The position numbers and the translations under genes were made by a program. 22,615 bases of DNA, from positions 1 to 22,615 of the forward strand of contig CAJUMB010000056.1 in assembly GCA_910587105.1 (NCBI GenBank), in the 5' to 3' direction. How positions within the stretch are numbered: position 1 is the stretch's first letter; every line of letters begins with the position of its first letter. The stretch comes from an uncultured Lachnospiraceae bacterium (GTDB lineage Bacteria > Bacillota > Clostridia > Lachnospirales > Lachnospiraceae). A model generated the notes under the pieces. The model was not told the DNA's origin and ran no database searches. It saw only the letters and a program-made list of their open reading frames with translations. Positions 1 to 7,648 of the stretch are shown piece by piece.

Positions 1-101
1 ATTCAGGTTACATAGCCCGCTATGCGCCCTTCATTTGGCACAAATTTCCCACCAAGTGTGGTGCACATCTGACAAAAAGCATTTCTAAGACACGCACTAG
101 A
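1..101. repeat. Right half of a MITE-like element cut by the window edge
   Basis: This stretch aligns over its whole length with the right half of the element at 19668-19852. Shared blocks are TAGCCCGCTA, GCGCCC, CAT, ACAAAT, CCCA, a GTG/GCAC stretch, TGACA, AAAGCA and a terminal ACACGC-CTAG. It contains a small hairpin (CATAGC 11-16, loop CC, GCTATG 19-24) matching TGTAGC/GCTACA in the other copy, with two base pairs changed on both sides. No coding frame is evident. The left half lies outside the window. MITE-like is inferred from the terminal inverted repeats of the complete relative; the family is not identified. Confidence 0.7.
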
Positions 102-124
102 GGATTGAAAAGATAAATGTAAAT

Positions 125-559
125 TTATCTTTTCTTATAAACGATGATCTGTGGCTCCGTCCCATTGCAGCCATATTCACACACAAGCAGATAATTGTCA
201 TCCGCCACAATGCCATAACATCTATCACTGCCAGAAATTTCGATTTGATTTCCCCAATAAACATGACTGTCTTCTAGCAATTTGACGGATTGTCCATTTG
301 TCAATGTGTATTCTAAATTAACATAAAATCCATTCAATAAATTGAGGTCTGTTACCTGTAGGCTTTGGATGCCAAGCGCATTAAATTCCTCAATCAACGT
401 TTTTTTCATTTTTTTGAGTTCTTCCAAACCTCCCCGCTTGACGCACTCCGCCGCCACGCACGTTCCCCCAAAGGGATGTCCATCTGTTTTCACACAGCCA
501 CCGCAATCATTTTTCTTATTACACCCGCCACAGCACTCAAGTCCACAAATTGACAGCAT
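125..559 (-). CDS. DUF3795-type cysteine-rich protein
   Basis: This is a 144-aa protein with a cysteine-packed N-terminus (Cys 5, 9, 10, 13, 19, 22, 34, 39 in CGLECCGGC, CGGC and TCVAAEC contexts), typical of DUF3795 proteins thought to bind zinc or an iron-sulfur cluster. The remaining 100 residues form a soluble alpha/beta domain with no signal peptide or membrane segment. The start has a strong GAGGAGG site 7 bases upstream. The gene stands alone, reading away from the hyp operon, with a MITE-like element right behind its stop. The family has no established function; metal binding is inferred from the cysteine pattern. Confidence 0.8.
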   Translation of the reverse strand: MLSICGLECCGGCNKKNDCGGCVKTDGHPFGGTCVAAECVKRGGLEELKKMKKTLIEEFNALGIQSLQVTDLNLLNGFYVNLEYTLTNGQSVKLLEDSHVYWGNQIEISGSDRCYGIVADDNYLLVCEYGCNGTEPQIIVYKKR

Positions 560-663
560 GAATCTGCCTCCTCAAATTTTGATTTTTCGATCTAATTTCT
601 CTTTCTAAGTATACATGAAATTATAAGATTTTTCAATTCTCTGAACTGCCTTTACTTGAGTTT

Positions 664-700
664 GAGCGGCACTCCCACATACCGCATAAGTGCCATCTGC
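664..700. repeat. Dispersed hairpin repeat, copy A
   Basis: GGCACT (668-673) pairs with AGTGCC (689-694) around a loop containing CACATACCGCA. The same loop and stem sequence recur at 21943-21977, followed in both places by a CTGCC-containing stretch. No T-run follows, so it is not an obvious terminator. The rest of 560-800 holds nothing else I can recognise. Confidence 0.5.
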
Positions 701-800
701 CATATATCATTCATACTTAAATCCTTCTGAAAATTTTTATAGATTTACTTTACATTGATTTGCACAGATCCTTAATAGACATTCCGCTGTGTTATACTTT

Positions 801-842
801 AAAAAGAGAACAGCCCGCCCTCTTTCCTGGCACACTGTTCTC
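801..842 (-). terminator. Rho-independent terminator of the hyp operon
   Basis: Read on the minus strand, GAGAACAG (835-842) pairs with CTGTTCTC (806-813) and is followed by five T residues (801-805). It lies 11 bases past the hypB stop and closes the leftward operon. Confidence 0.85.
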
Positions 843-852
843 CTTTTACTTT

Positions 853-1524
853 CTATTTACGATTCCATTCCAAAACCGCCTCATACAGCCATGCTGTCCA
901 CGCTTCTATTCCTTCCCCGGTTCTGGCCGAAATCGGGAAGATTTTGAGTTCAGGGTTACGCATCCATGCATATTCTTTCAGCTTCGCCATATCGAAATCA
1001 AAATAATCCAATACATCGATCTTATTTACCAGCAGCACATCACAAACCTGAAAGATCAAAGGATATTTCAAAGGCTTGTCATGTCCCTCCGGTACAGAAA
1101 GAATCATCACATTTTTCACGGCTCCGGTATCAAATTCTGCCGGGCATACAAGGTTTCCCACATTCTCCAGAATAGCCAGATCCAGATCTCCGGTTTCCAG
1201 TTCTTTTAAACCCTGCTCCGTCATACCAGCATCCAGATGGCACATGCCGCCGGTATGAAGCTGTATCGTTTTTACCCCTTTCTTTGCCATGATTTCCGCA
1301 TCAACAGCAGAGTCAATATCCGCCTCCATTATGCCGATTTTCAAACGGTCTTTTAGCTTTTCCACTGTACGCAGCAAAGTTGTTGTTTTTCCACTTCCCG
1401 GAGAACTCATCAGGTTTAAAAGAAATGTATTCTCTTTCTTTAATTCCTGTCTTAACCGGTCAGCCTGTACATCATTATCTGCAAATACGCTTTCCTTAAT
1501 TTTTATCACTTTTACCTGATCCAT
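853..1524 (-). CDS. hypB: HypB, Ni-inserting GTPase
   Basis: HypB is a GTPase that, with HypA, delivers nickel to [NiFe]-hydrogenase precursors in the cytoplasm. The 223-aa protein shows the P-loop GSGKTT (43-48), the HypB metal/G-domain segment TGGMCHLDAG (91-100), a conserved Cys in NLVCPAEFDTG (127), the guanine-specificity motif NKID (167-170) and SARTGEG (199-205). The N-terminus lacks both the histidine-rich nickel-storage stretch and the CxxCGC motif of some HypB proteins, so this is the short form. It is the last gene of the operon, 9 bases behind hypA, and is followed by a strong terminator. No hydrogenase structural gene or hypCDEF lies in the window, so its client enzyme is encoded elsewhere. 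Confidence 0.95.
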   Translation of the reverse strand: MDQVKVIKIKESVFADNDVQADRLRQELKKENTFLLNLMSSPGSGKTTTLLRTVEKLKDRLKIGIMEADIDSAVDAEIMAKKGVKTIQLHTGGMCHLDAGMTEQGLKELETGDLDLAILENVGNLVCPAEFDTGAVKNVMILSVPEGHDKPLKYPLIFQVCDVLLVNKIDVLDYFDFDMAKLKEYAWMRNPELKIFPISARTGEGIEAWTAWLYEAVLEWNRK

Positions 1525-1533
1525 TTCTTCTCC

Positions 1534-1875
1534 CTATTTTCCATGGATTTCTTTAATCAACAAACCTGTTCCTTCCACCGGTTTCAATTTTTCACTTTCA
1601 CAGTCAGGGCATTTCCACTGAATCCCATGAAAGGGAAAGAGCTTTCCGCATGCAAGGCACTGGATCGTTCCCGGAGCCAGCTCCAGCTCCATTTTCAGAT
1701 CCTCAAAAGGCGTCTTATAGACGGCGGCAGGAAAACATTGCTCCATATAATGAGGTACTACCCCGGATAATTCCCCAACCTCCACAACAATCTTGTCAAT
1801 ATGGGTCAGTTCCTCCTCCACCTTCACCCTCTCCAGAGTTTTCAGCATAGAGCTGATAATTCCGACTTCATGCAT
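1534..1875 (-). CDS. hypA: HypA, nickel metallochaperone
   Basis: HypA binds nickel through its N-terminal Met-His and passes it, with HypB, to nickel enzymes. The 113-aa length is normal. Visible features are the invariant MHE start (His2 as nickel ligand) and the structural zinc site formed by CLAC (Cys 73, 76) and CPDC (Cys 89, 92). The GAGG ribosome site sits very close to the ATG, with AAGGGG further upstream as an alternative. The gene begins 11 bases after the oxidoreductase stop and ends 9 bases before hypB, so all three should be one transcript under the promoter and palindromic operator at 4568-4624. Confidence 0.95.
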   Translation of the reverse strand: MHEVGIISSMLKTLERVKVEEELTHIDKIVVEVGELSGVVPHYMEQCFPAAVYKTPFEDLKMELELAPGTIQCLACGKLFPFHGIQWKCPDCESEKLKPVEGTGLLIKEIHGK

Positions 1876-1886
1876 GACCTCACCCC

Positions 1887-4550
1887 TTAACTTCGGTTTT
1901 TAATAATCTTTCCGGCACGCTTCACTGCATACTTCGCCACCTCTACCGGCAGCTGCTCGAAAGTACCAAATTCTACGTTAAACCGCTTTTCCATGGTAAT
2001 GGCGTTAAATTTGCACTTGGTTGTACACTGTCCGCAGCCGACACAAAGATAGGGGTCTACCTTGGTGGCTCCGCACCCTAAGCATCTTGCGGTCTCCGCT
2101 TTTACCTGTTCTTCTGTAAAAGTCATTCTGGGGTCTTTAAAGCTGCCCTCAATTCCTCGTTTTACCCTGGGTTGCTGTCTCTGGGTATTGTCATAGGTAC
2201 CGATATCCAGATTTTCTTTATCCAGAGCTTTATAATCCCTCCGGTCTCTCCCAAGAGTCAGGGACTGCCCAGGCTGTACAAACCGATGGAGAGAGATTGC
2301 CGCCTCTTTTCCGGCTGCAATCGCGTCAATACAGAATTTCGGACCGGTGTATGCATCACCGCCCACAAAAATATCCGGCTCCATTGTCTGGTATGTAAAT
2401 CCGTCTGCTTTCGCCGTTTGGTTGGGATTTAATTCTACCCGGCTTCCGTCCAGAAGATGTCCCCATTCCACGCTCTGCCCGACGGAGACCAATACTGCCC
2501 CGCAATCCACTGGTTCTATCTGATTTTCATCGTAAACAGGAGAAAATCTTCCCTGTGGGTTAAACACGGATACACATTTCTTGAAGGAGATACCGGTAAC
2601 GTGACCATTTTGCTGATGGACTTCTGCGGGACCCCAGCCGTTATGGATACAGATACCTTCTTCCTGAGCCTCTTCTATTTCTTCCGGAAGAGCCGGCATC
2701 TCATTCTCGGCTTCCAGACAGTATAAGTCTACCCTTCCCGCACCCTGTCTTACAGCCGCTCTTGCCACATCCATTGCCACATTGCCGCCGCCTATGACAA
2801 CAACCTGCTCCGGAAGCTTCTCCTGGGTTCCCAGGTTTACCTTCCGCAAAAAGTCAATGCCGGAAACCACACCGTCTGCGTCCTCTCCGCAAACCCCCAG
2901 TTTCCGTCCTCCCTGTGCCCCCACAGCCAGATAGAAGCCTCTGAATCCTTCCGCCCGCAGTTCGCCCAAGGAAATATCTTTCCCCACTTCCACACCGGTT
3001 CTAAAAGTCACTCCCAATTCCTTTAAAACCTCAATCTCTGCATCCACCACATCCTTTTCCAGACGGAAAGAGGGAATCCCCATAGTCAGCATACCGCCCA
3101 GACGCTTCTCTTTTTCAAATACGGTAACAGAGTAATTGTCAAGGGCCAGATAATAGGCACAGCTTAATCCAGCAGGACCGGCTCCTACAATGGCTATTTT
3201 TTTGTCACTGTAGTCATGTCGTTTTTCCGGAATCATCCTTCCCTCGGCGCGAAGCTCCTGATCGGCAATGAATTTCTTGATCTCATCAATGGCAACCGGC
3301 TGATCCACATCTCCTCTGGTACATTCGCTCTCGCACCGGCGGTTACAGATACGCCCGCATACTGCCGGGAAGGGATTCTCTTTTTTGATCAGATCCAATG
3401 CCTCCCGGTATTTTCCCTGAGCAGCCAGACGGATATAGCCCTGGATTCCGATGTGAGCAGGACAGGCGGTTTTGCAGGGCGCTGTTCCTGTGGGAACCAC
3501 ATCTTTCCGGTTTTCACGGTAATCCGTATCCCAGTCCTCCTTGCTCCAGGTGTTCTCTGATATTTTTTTCAAAGGCTTTTCCCTGGGCAGCGGTGTCCTG
3601 GTACAAATTTTCTGTCCCAGCTTTAATGCGTTTCCAGGGCAATGTTCGATACATTGTCCGCAGGCAACACATTTTTCTTCATCAATTTCTGCCACAAAAT
3701 TAGAACGCACCGCATCCCTGGCGCCGTACATCATTCCGATACGCAGGCCGAAGCAGGAACATGCACAGCAGTTACAGATGGAATCCGAATCGCCATACTC
3801 GTTGATATTGGGCATACAGTGCATCAGGCCGTTCTCTTCTGCCTTACTCAGTATTTTTTCTGCTTCTGCCCTGGTCACATATCTTGCTTTTCCCGTGCGC
3901 GCATAATATTCCGCCGCAGGACCCAGGTGAAGGCACATATCATATTCCAGATGTCCGCATCCTTCATTGAGAACCCGGCGCGAAGCCCGGCAGGAGCAGT
4001 CCGATACACTGTAGGTGTCATATTGGTCAAGATAATAGGACAGACGCTCTTCTTTTGCTGCGTCCGGATTGTCCTTTATGGAGCTTTCGATGGGCACAAC
4101 ACGCATAAGGCCGGAACCCATGGGCAGCATGGCACTCATCTTTGCTCCCAGATTGCGGGTATATTCTTCAAATGCCCTCCCGATCTGGGGATACTTGGCA
4201 AGCTGTTCCCGGTTGCCCACCATCCTTTCCAGTGTTCCCGGTGCAAAAATCTCCATGTAAAACCGGTCTTTCCCATCCTCTTTGTCTGTCCATACGGTAA
4301 ATACCCCTTCATCTGCCAGTGCATCTGCCAGTCTCCGAGTCTCTTTGACCGTTTTTCCTGTTTTTTTCGCCAGATATTCAATGGTTCTTGGTTTACGAAG
4401 CCCGGCGGCAATGGCTACATCTGCCTGTTCATCTGTTACCACACACTCCAGACAATAATATTCCGGAGCGTTTTCATCAATCTTTGTCAGCTTTCCCGGC
4501 ACTCCTGCGATTACCTTGGCAAGCTTGACAATTTTAGGTCTTAATGCCAT
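1887..4550 (-). CDS. Multi-[4Fe-4S] FAD/NAD(P) oxidoreductase, GltD-like
   Basis: This 887-aa cytoplasmic protein appears to be an electron-transfer fusion. In order: a winged-helix-like stretch (about 50-90); a cysteine-rich module (DCSC 184-187, C198, C206, then CNCCACSC 259-266) resembling iron-sulfur domains of anaerobic oxidoreductases; a ferredoxin motif CVACGQCIEHC (294-304); a GltD-type N-terminal cluster domain (C359, C363, C398, C402, C406, C410); the FAD site GAGPAG (456-461); the NAD(P) site GGGNVA (587-592); and a second ferredoxin module (C823, C826, CVGCGQC 836-842, C846). GltD-type subunits move electrons between NAD(P)H, FAD and clusters; the partner here is unknown. I start at 4550 because GGAG-type sites precede that ATG; an ATG at 4607 would begin upstream of the -10 element. 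It is first gene of the hypAB operon. Confidence 0.85.
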   Translation of the reverse strand: MALRPKIVKLAKVIAGVPGKLTKIDENAPEYYCLECVVTDEQADVAIAAGLRKPRTIEYLAKKTGKTVKETRRLADALADEGVFTVWTDKEDGKDRFYMEIFAPGTLERMVGNREQLAKYPQIGRAFEEYTRNLGAKMSAMLPMGSGLMRVVPIESSIKDNPDAAKEERLSYYLDQYDTYSVSDCSCRASRRVLNEGCGHLEYDMCLHLGPAAEYYARTGKARYVTRAEAEKILSKAEENGLMHCMPNINEYGDSDSICNCCACSCFGLRIGMMYGARDAVRSNFVAEIDEEKCVACGQCIEHCPGNALKLGQKICTRTPLPREKPLKKISENTWSKEDWDTDYRENRKDVVPTGTAPCKTACPAHIGIQGYIRLAAQGKYREALDLIKKENPFPAVCGRICNRRCESECTRGDVDQPVAIDEIKKFIADQELRAEGRMIPEKRHDYSDKKIAIVGAGPAGLSCAYYLALDNYSVTVFEKEKRLGGMLTMGIPSFRLEKDVVDAEIEVLKELGVTFRTGVEVGKDISLGELRAEGFRGFYLAVGAQGGRKLGVCGEDADGVVSGIDFLRKVNLGTQEKLPEQVVVIGGGNVAMDVARAAVRQGAGRVDLYCLEAENEMPALPEEIEEAQEEGICIHNGWGPAEVHQQNGHVTGISFKKCVSVFNPQGRFSPVYDENQIEPVDCGAVLVSVGQSVEWGHLLDGSRVELNPNQTAKADGFTYQTMEPDIFVGGDAYTGPKFCIDAIAAGKEAAISLHRFVQPGQSLTLGRDRRDYKALDKENLDIGTYDNTQRQQPRVKRGIEGSFKDPRMTFTEEQVKAETARCLGCGATKVDPYLCVGCGQCTTKCKFNAITMEKRFNVEFGTFEQLPVEVAKYAVKRAGKIIKNRS

Positions 4551-4567
4551 ATCTCCCTTCTCCTTTC

Positions 4568-4581
4568 TGTGGTATACCACA
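4568..4581. promoter_or_regulatory. Palindromic operator 1
   Basis: The sequence is a perfect 14-bp palindrome, TGTGGTATACCACA, just upstream of the ribosome site of the leftward operon and about 8-20 bases past its predicted start point. The TGGTATACCA core fits the TNGTNNNACNA form known for FadR-type GntR regulators. The likely binder is the GntR protein at 7649-8389. At this position it would act as a roadblock or repressor site. Confidence 0.85.
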
Positions 4582-4595
4582 TACAATTTTAGGAA

Positions 4596-4624
4596 ATCAT
4601 ACATCAAAATCCCATGAAAGTCAA
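4596..4624 (-). promoter_or_regulatory. Sigma-A promoter of the oxidoreductase-hypAB operon
   Basis: On the minus strand, TTGACT (4619-4624) and TATGAT (4596-4601) are separated by exactly 17 bases. Operator 1 lies immediately downstream. Confidence 0.8.
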
Positions 4625-4643
4625 TATTTTTTTCTGAAAACTA

Positions 4644-4672
4644 TTGACTATCACGCTTAAATATTTTATAAT
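4644..4672 (+). promoter_or_regulatory. Sigma-A promoter of the flavoprotein-reductase operon
   Basis: TTGACT (4644-4649) and a consensus TATAAT (4667-4672) are separated by 17 bases. Operator 2 begins two bases after the -10 box, covering the expected start point. The promoter is divergent from and almost abutting the one at 4596-4624. Confidence 0.85.
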
Positions 4673-4674
4673 TC

Positions 4675-4688
4675 TGTGGTATACCACA
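4675..4688. promoter_or_regulatory. Palindromic operator 2
   Basis: This is a second exact copy of TGTGGTATACCACA, placed over the expected transcription start of the rightward promoter, which is a classic repressor position. The copies are centred 107 bases apart, so joint control of both divergent operons is likely. Confidence 0.85.
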
Positions 4689-4706
4689 AAAGAAAGGAGA
4701 GAATTT

Positions 4707-6215
4707 ATGAACAATATGTATGACGTAATCGTAATAGGAGCCGGAAACGGCGGATTAGTTGCTGCTTCTGTTACGGCGAAACAGGGTCTTTCCACCCTTC
4801 TGGTTGAACGTCATAATCTTCCCGGAGGCTGTGCTACCAGTTTCCGCCGTGGAAGATTTGAATTTGAGCCATCCCTTCATGAACTGGCAGGGTTCGGCAC
4901 AAAAGAGAAACCCCAGGAGGTAGGAAAAACATTTCAGTCTGTAGGTGCAGACGTGAACATGCTGCAGACACCGGATGCCTTCCGGGTGCTGATCGGAGAC
5001 GGGGATTACCGGCTTCCTACCGGACGGGAAGATTTTATTTCCAAAATGGAGGAATATGTACCCGGATGCAGACAAAGTGTAGAAGGCTTTTTTGCCTTGG
5101 CAGATGAAATTGCCCAGGCCATCGGATATCTGTCTGCCGGCAGCATCGATATAAAGGAAATGCAGGAAAAGTTCCCGCATTTTATGAATATCGCAAATGA
5201 ACCCCTGCAGAAGATTTATGAAGTACTGGAAATGCCGAAAAAGGCCCAGGATATCATGAGCACCTACTGGAGCTACATGGCAATGCCTCCCAGTTTTTTT
5301 GATTTCACCATGTATTCTTTCATGCTGGAACGCTATATAGACTATGGGGCAAGCGTTCCAAAGGACCGGTCTCATGAGCTTTCCTGCTCCCTGGCAGATA
5401 CCATCCGCAAAAATGGCGGTGATGTCTGGTTCGGCACAGAGGTTACGAAAATCCTCGTTGAGAACGGGCAGGCAAAAGGAGTGGTAATTAACGGAAAAGA
5501 ATATCACTCCCAACACATCATCTGCAACGTCAATCCCCATATTGTATTTAGCCGGATGATGGATGAAGCAGAAATTCCTGCTCAGGAATTAAAACGTGCC
5601 AATGCCAGAACCCTGGGTGTTTCCGCATTTACAGTTTACCTGGGACTAAACAAAACCGCAGAAGAACTGGGCATTGAGGATTACAGCACCTTTATTAACG
5701 GGACTTCCGACATTGAGCAGGGCTTTCTCCATATGGACTCTATTGATAAGAATGATTACCAGATTACCAACTGCCTGAATATTGCAAATCCAGGCTGCAG
5801 CCCGGAAGGGACCTGTATCGTATGGCTGACCCAGCTGATTCGGGGAGACGCATGGGCAGAGATCACGCCCCAGGAATATAAGAAAAAGAAGAATGAAACA
5901 GCGGCAAGACTCATTGCCCAATATGAAAACGCAACCGGCATCCAAATCTCTGATGCCATTGAAGAAATATCCGTTTCTGCGCCGCCCACTTTTGCCCGCT
6001 ATCTGGGAACACCAAACGGTTCCATCTACGGCTATCAGGGCCTGCCCTGGGATAATCTGCTGTCCCGCACCATGACCTTTGAACAGGAGCGGTACATCAA
6101 AGGGCTCCGTTTCTGCGGCGGTTTTACCACCCGCATGGACGGATACAGCAGTGCCTATGCCACCGGAGCCAACGCTGGACGCATGACGGTAAAAGACATA
6201 AAGGAGGGAAAATAA
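4707..6215 (+). CDS. FAD oxidoreductase, CrtI/retinol-saturase-like
   Basis: This 502-aa flavoprotein belongs to the phytoene desaturase/carotenoid isomerase/retinol saturase group. It opens with the dinucleotide fold VIVIGAGNGGL (GxGxxG 11-16) and the following glutamate (VER, about 35), then LPGGCATSF (38-46), which matches the GG-x-S/T segment of CrtI-type enzymes. The C-terminal FAD-contact region is FCGGFTTRMDGYSSAYATG. Family members oxidise, isomerise or saturate C=C bonds of lipids. I start at the ATG at 4707, after AAAGGAGAG; an upstream TTG in frame lies on the -35 box and cannot be used. The stop codon is directly followed by the ATG of the reductase gene, implying obligate partnership. 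The substrate is unknown; no carotenoid genes are present, so a saturation reaction on an unsaturated lipid or aromatic-derived substrate is only a guess. Confidence 0.85.
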   Translation: MNNMYDVIVIGAGNGGLVAASVTAKQGLSTLLVERHNLPGGCATSFRRGRFEFEPSLHELAGFGTKEKPQEVGKTFQSVGADVNMLQTPDAFRVLIGDGDYRLPTGREDFISKMEEYVPGCRQSVEGFFALADEIAQAIGYLSAGSIDIKEMQEKFPHFMNIANEPLQKIYEVLEMPKKAQDIMSTYWSYMAMPPSFFDFTMYSFMLERYIDYGASVPKDRSHELSCSLADTIRKNGGDVWFGTEVTKILVENGQAKGVVINGKEYHSQHIICNVNPHIVFSRMMDEAEIPAQELKRANARTLGVSAFTVYLGLNKTAEELGIEDYSTFINGTSDIEQGFLHMDSIDKNDYQITNCLNIANPGCSPEGTCIVWLTQLIRGDAWAEITPQEYKKKKNETAARLIAQYENATGIQISDAIEEISVSAPPTFARYLGTPNGSIYGYQGLPWDNLLSRTMTFEQERYIKGLRFCGGFTTRMDGYSSAYATGANAGRMTVKDIKEGK

Positions 6216-7415
6216 ATGAGTATTCCGGAAAAGATCAAAGAGCTGAATCCTCAAAGCTTTGCATCCATCATTCCTGGACGGATGCATGTCATTGACCAGG
6301 CATCCACGGATTCTCTGCCTGCCGTTTATCCTGTAAACCAGCTCGCAGATGCTTTGCACCCTGCCGTACAGCATGTGAAGATCGCCTCTGTCAGAGAGCA
6401 TGGCAGTGATGCCAAAAGCTTCACTCTGGTTCCTGACGAAGCAAAAGGCACCAGAGAGCTTGCCTGGTTTTCTGCCGGACAGTATATCAGTGTCTTTTTG
6501 GAAATCGGACATTCCAGACTCTGCAAGCCTTATTCCATCTGCTCTGGTCCTGCGGATGCGGCAAAGGGCAGCTACACACTAACTGTTAAGCGCTCTGCTG
6601 GCGGATTTGCTTCTGAGTATATTCTGAATAACTGGGAGCCCGGAGATTCTATTGATGTCTCCGCTCCGGAAGGAACCTTTACCTATGAACCTCTTCGGGA
6701 CGGAAAAACGGTCATCGGCATCGCAGGGGGCAGCGGCATCACACCTTTCCATTCTCTTGCCAGCGCCATTGCTGATGGTCTGGAAGATTGTAATCTGGTT
6801 CTGCTTTATGGGAGCCGCACAAAAGATTCGATTCTGCTGAAAGAAGAATTTGACGCATTGGAAGCAAAATCTCCCCATATTCAAGTAGTCCATGTTTTAA
6901 GTGATGAAAAAGCAGACGGCTTTGAACATGGTTTTATCACTTCCCAGCTGATCCAGAAGTATGCTCCTGCAGGAAACTACTCCATTTTCCTGTGCGGTCC
7001 TCAGGCAATGTATCAGTTTGCTGACAGTGAGATTGCCAAACTGAATCTGGAACAAAAATGGATACGCCATGAACTTTTTGGCCAATTCAAAAATCCGGAA
7101 AGCTGTGATGATTATCCGTTGGAAGCAGCAGGAAAAACCTTCCGCCTTACAGTCATTTCCCGTGATGAGTGTCACACCGTGGATGCACCCGCTGGTGAAT
7201 CCCTGCTGACTGCAATGGAACGTGCCGGTCTGTTGGCCCCCTCCCGCTGCCGAAGTGGAGAATGCGGTGTATGCCACTCTTATCTTGCCAAAGGCACGGT
7301 ATATGTCCCTTCGGCTATAGACGGGCGCAGAGCTGCAGATCATACTTATGGCTATATTCATCCCTGCTGTTCCTTCCCTGCCAGTGACCTTACATTAGAG
7401 GTTCCCCTGGCTTAG
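6216..7415 (+). CDS. NAD(P)H reductase with FNR-type FAD domain and C-terminal [2Fe-2S]
   Basis: This 399-aa protein has the architecture of oxygenase-reductase or Hcr-type electron-transfer proteins. Residues about 50-160 form the FAD-binding barrel, with KPYSIC (104-109) as the flavin motif. Residues 165-290 form the nucleotide-binding domain with GGSGITPF (171-178) and CGPQAMY (260-266). The C-terminus is a plant-type ferredoxin with Cys 345, 350 and 353 in CRSGECGVC plus Cys 384 or 385. It should take electrons from NAD(P)H via FAD to the [2Fe-2S] cluster. The ATG abuts the stop of the CrtI-like gene, and its AGGAGGG site lies inside that gene, so the two are probably translationally coupled and the partner flavoprotein is the likely electron acceptor. 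The first 50 residues match no domain I recognise. Confidence 0.9.
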   Translation: MSIPEKIKELNPQSFASIIPGRMHVIDQASTDSLPAVYPVNQLADALHPAVQHVKIASVREHGSDAKSFTLVPDEAKGTRELAWFSAGQYISVFLEIGHSRLCKPYSICSGPADAAKGSYTLTVKRSAGGFASEYILNNWEPGDSIDVSAPEGTFTYEPLRDGKTVIGIAGGSGITPFHSLASAIADGLEDCNLVLLYGSRTKDSILLKEEFDALEAKSPHIQVVHVLSDEKADGFEHGFITSQLIQKYAPAGNYSIFLCGPQAMYQFADSEIAKLNLEQKWIRHELFGQFKNPESCDDYPLEAAGKTFRLTVISRDECHTVDAPAGESLLTAMERAGLLAPSRCRSGECGVCHSYLAKGTVYVPSAIDGRRAADHTYGYIHPCCSFPASDLTLEVPLA

Positions 7416-7452
7416 CCCATCCGAATCTTCACATTTCTAATCGTTCCACCCG

Positions 7453-7489
7453 GCTGCCACAGGAAATTGTTCCTGTGGCAGCTTTCTGT
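7453..7489 (+). terminator. Terminator of the flavoprotein-reductase operon
   Basis: A perfect 13-bp stem (GCTGCCACAGGAA 7453-7465, TTCCTGTGGCAGC 7470-7482) with a four-base loop is followed by TTTCTGTCTT. Confidence 0.85.
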
Positions 7490-7521
7490 CTTATACCAAC
7501 AATTCTGTCACACAATACAGA

Positions 7522-7550
7522 TTGAAGCATTCTGTGGTATGTGGTATAAT
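7522..7550 (+). promoter_or_regulatory. Promoter of the GntR gene with tandem operator half-sites
   Basis: TTGAAG (7522-7527) and TATAAT (7545-7550) are 17 bases apart. The spacer contains TGTGGTA twice in direct repeat (7533-7546), the second copy running into the -10 box. This is the half-site of the palindromes at 4568 and 4675 but in head-to-tail order. Autoregulation is likely; the geometry is unusual. Confidence 0.7.
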
Positions 7551-7648
7551 ATGAATACTTGACGAGATATTTCACAAGTCCAGTAAGAGCATATACCTGG
7601 CCATTTAGGGAACACATGATATACTATCCATGAAAGGAACCCCTCCAA

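Noticed and set aside
3642..4544. A 300-codon open frame on the plus strand
   Set aside because: It lies entirely antisense to the oxidoreductase gene, whose domains are clear, and its translation has no recognisable motif or ribosome site.
4551..4607. N-terminal extension of the oxidoreductase to an ATG at 4607
   Set aside because: The extension would be translated across the operator and -10 box; the ATG at 4550 has a proper ribosome site.
4644..4706. N-terminal extension of the flavoprotein to a TTG at 4644
   Set aside because: This codon is part of the -35 hexamer and lies upstream of the transcription start.
4755..5540. A 261-codon open frame on the minus strand
   Set aside because: Antisense shadow of the CrtI-like flavoprotein.
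5646..6512. A 288-codon open frame on the minus strand
   Set aside because: It is antisense to the end of the CrtI-like gene and the start of the reductase gene; no motif, no ribosome site.
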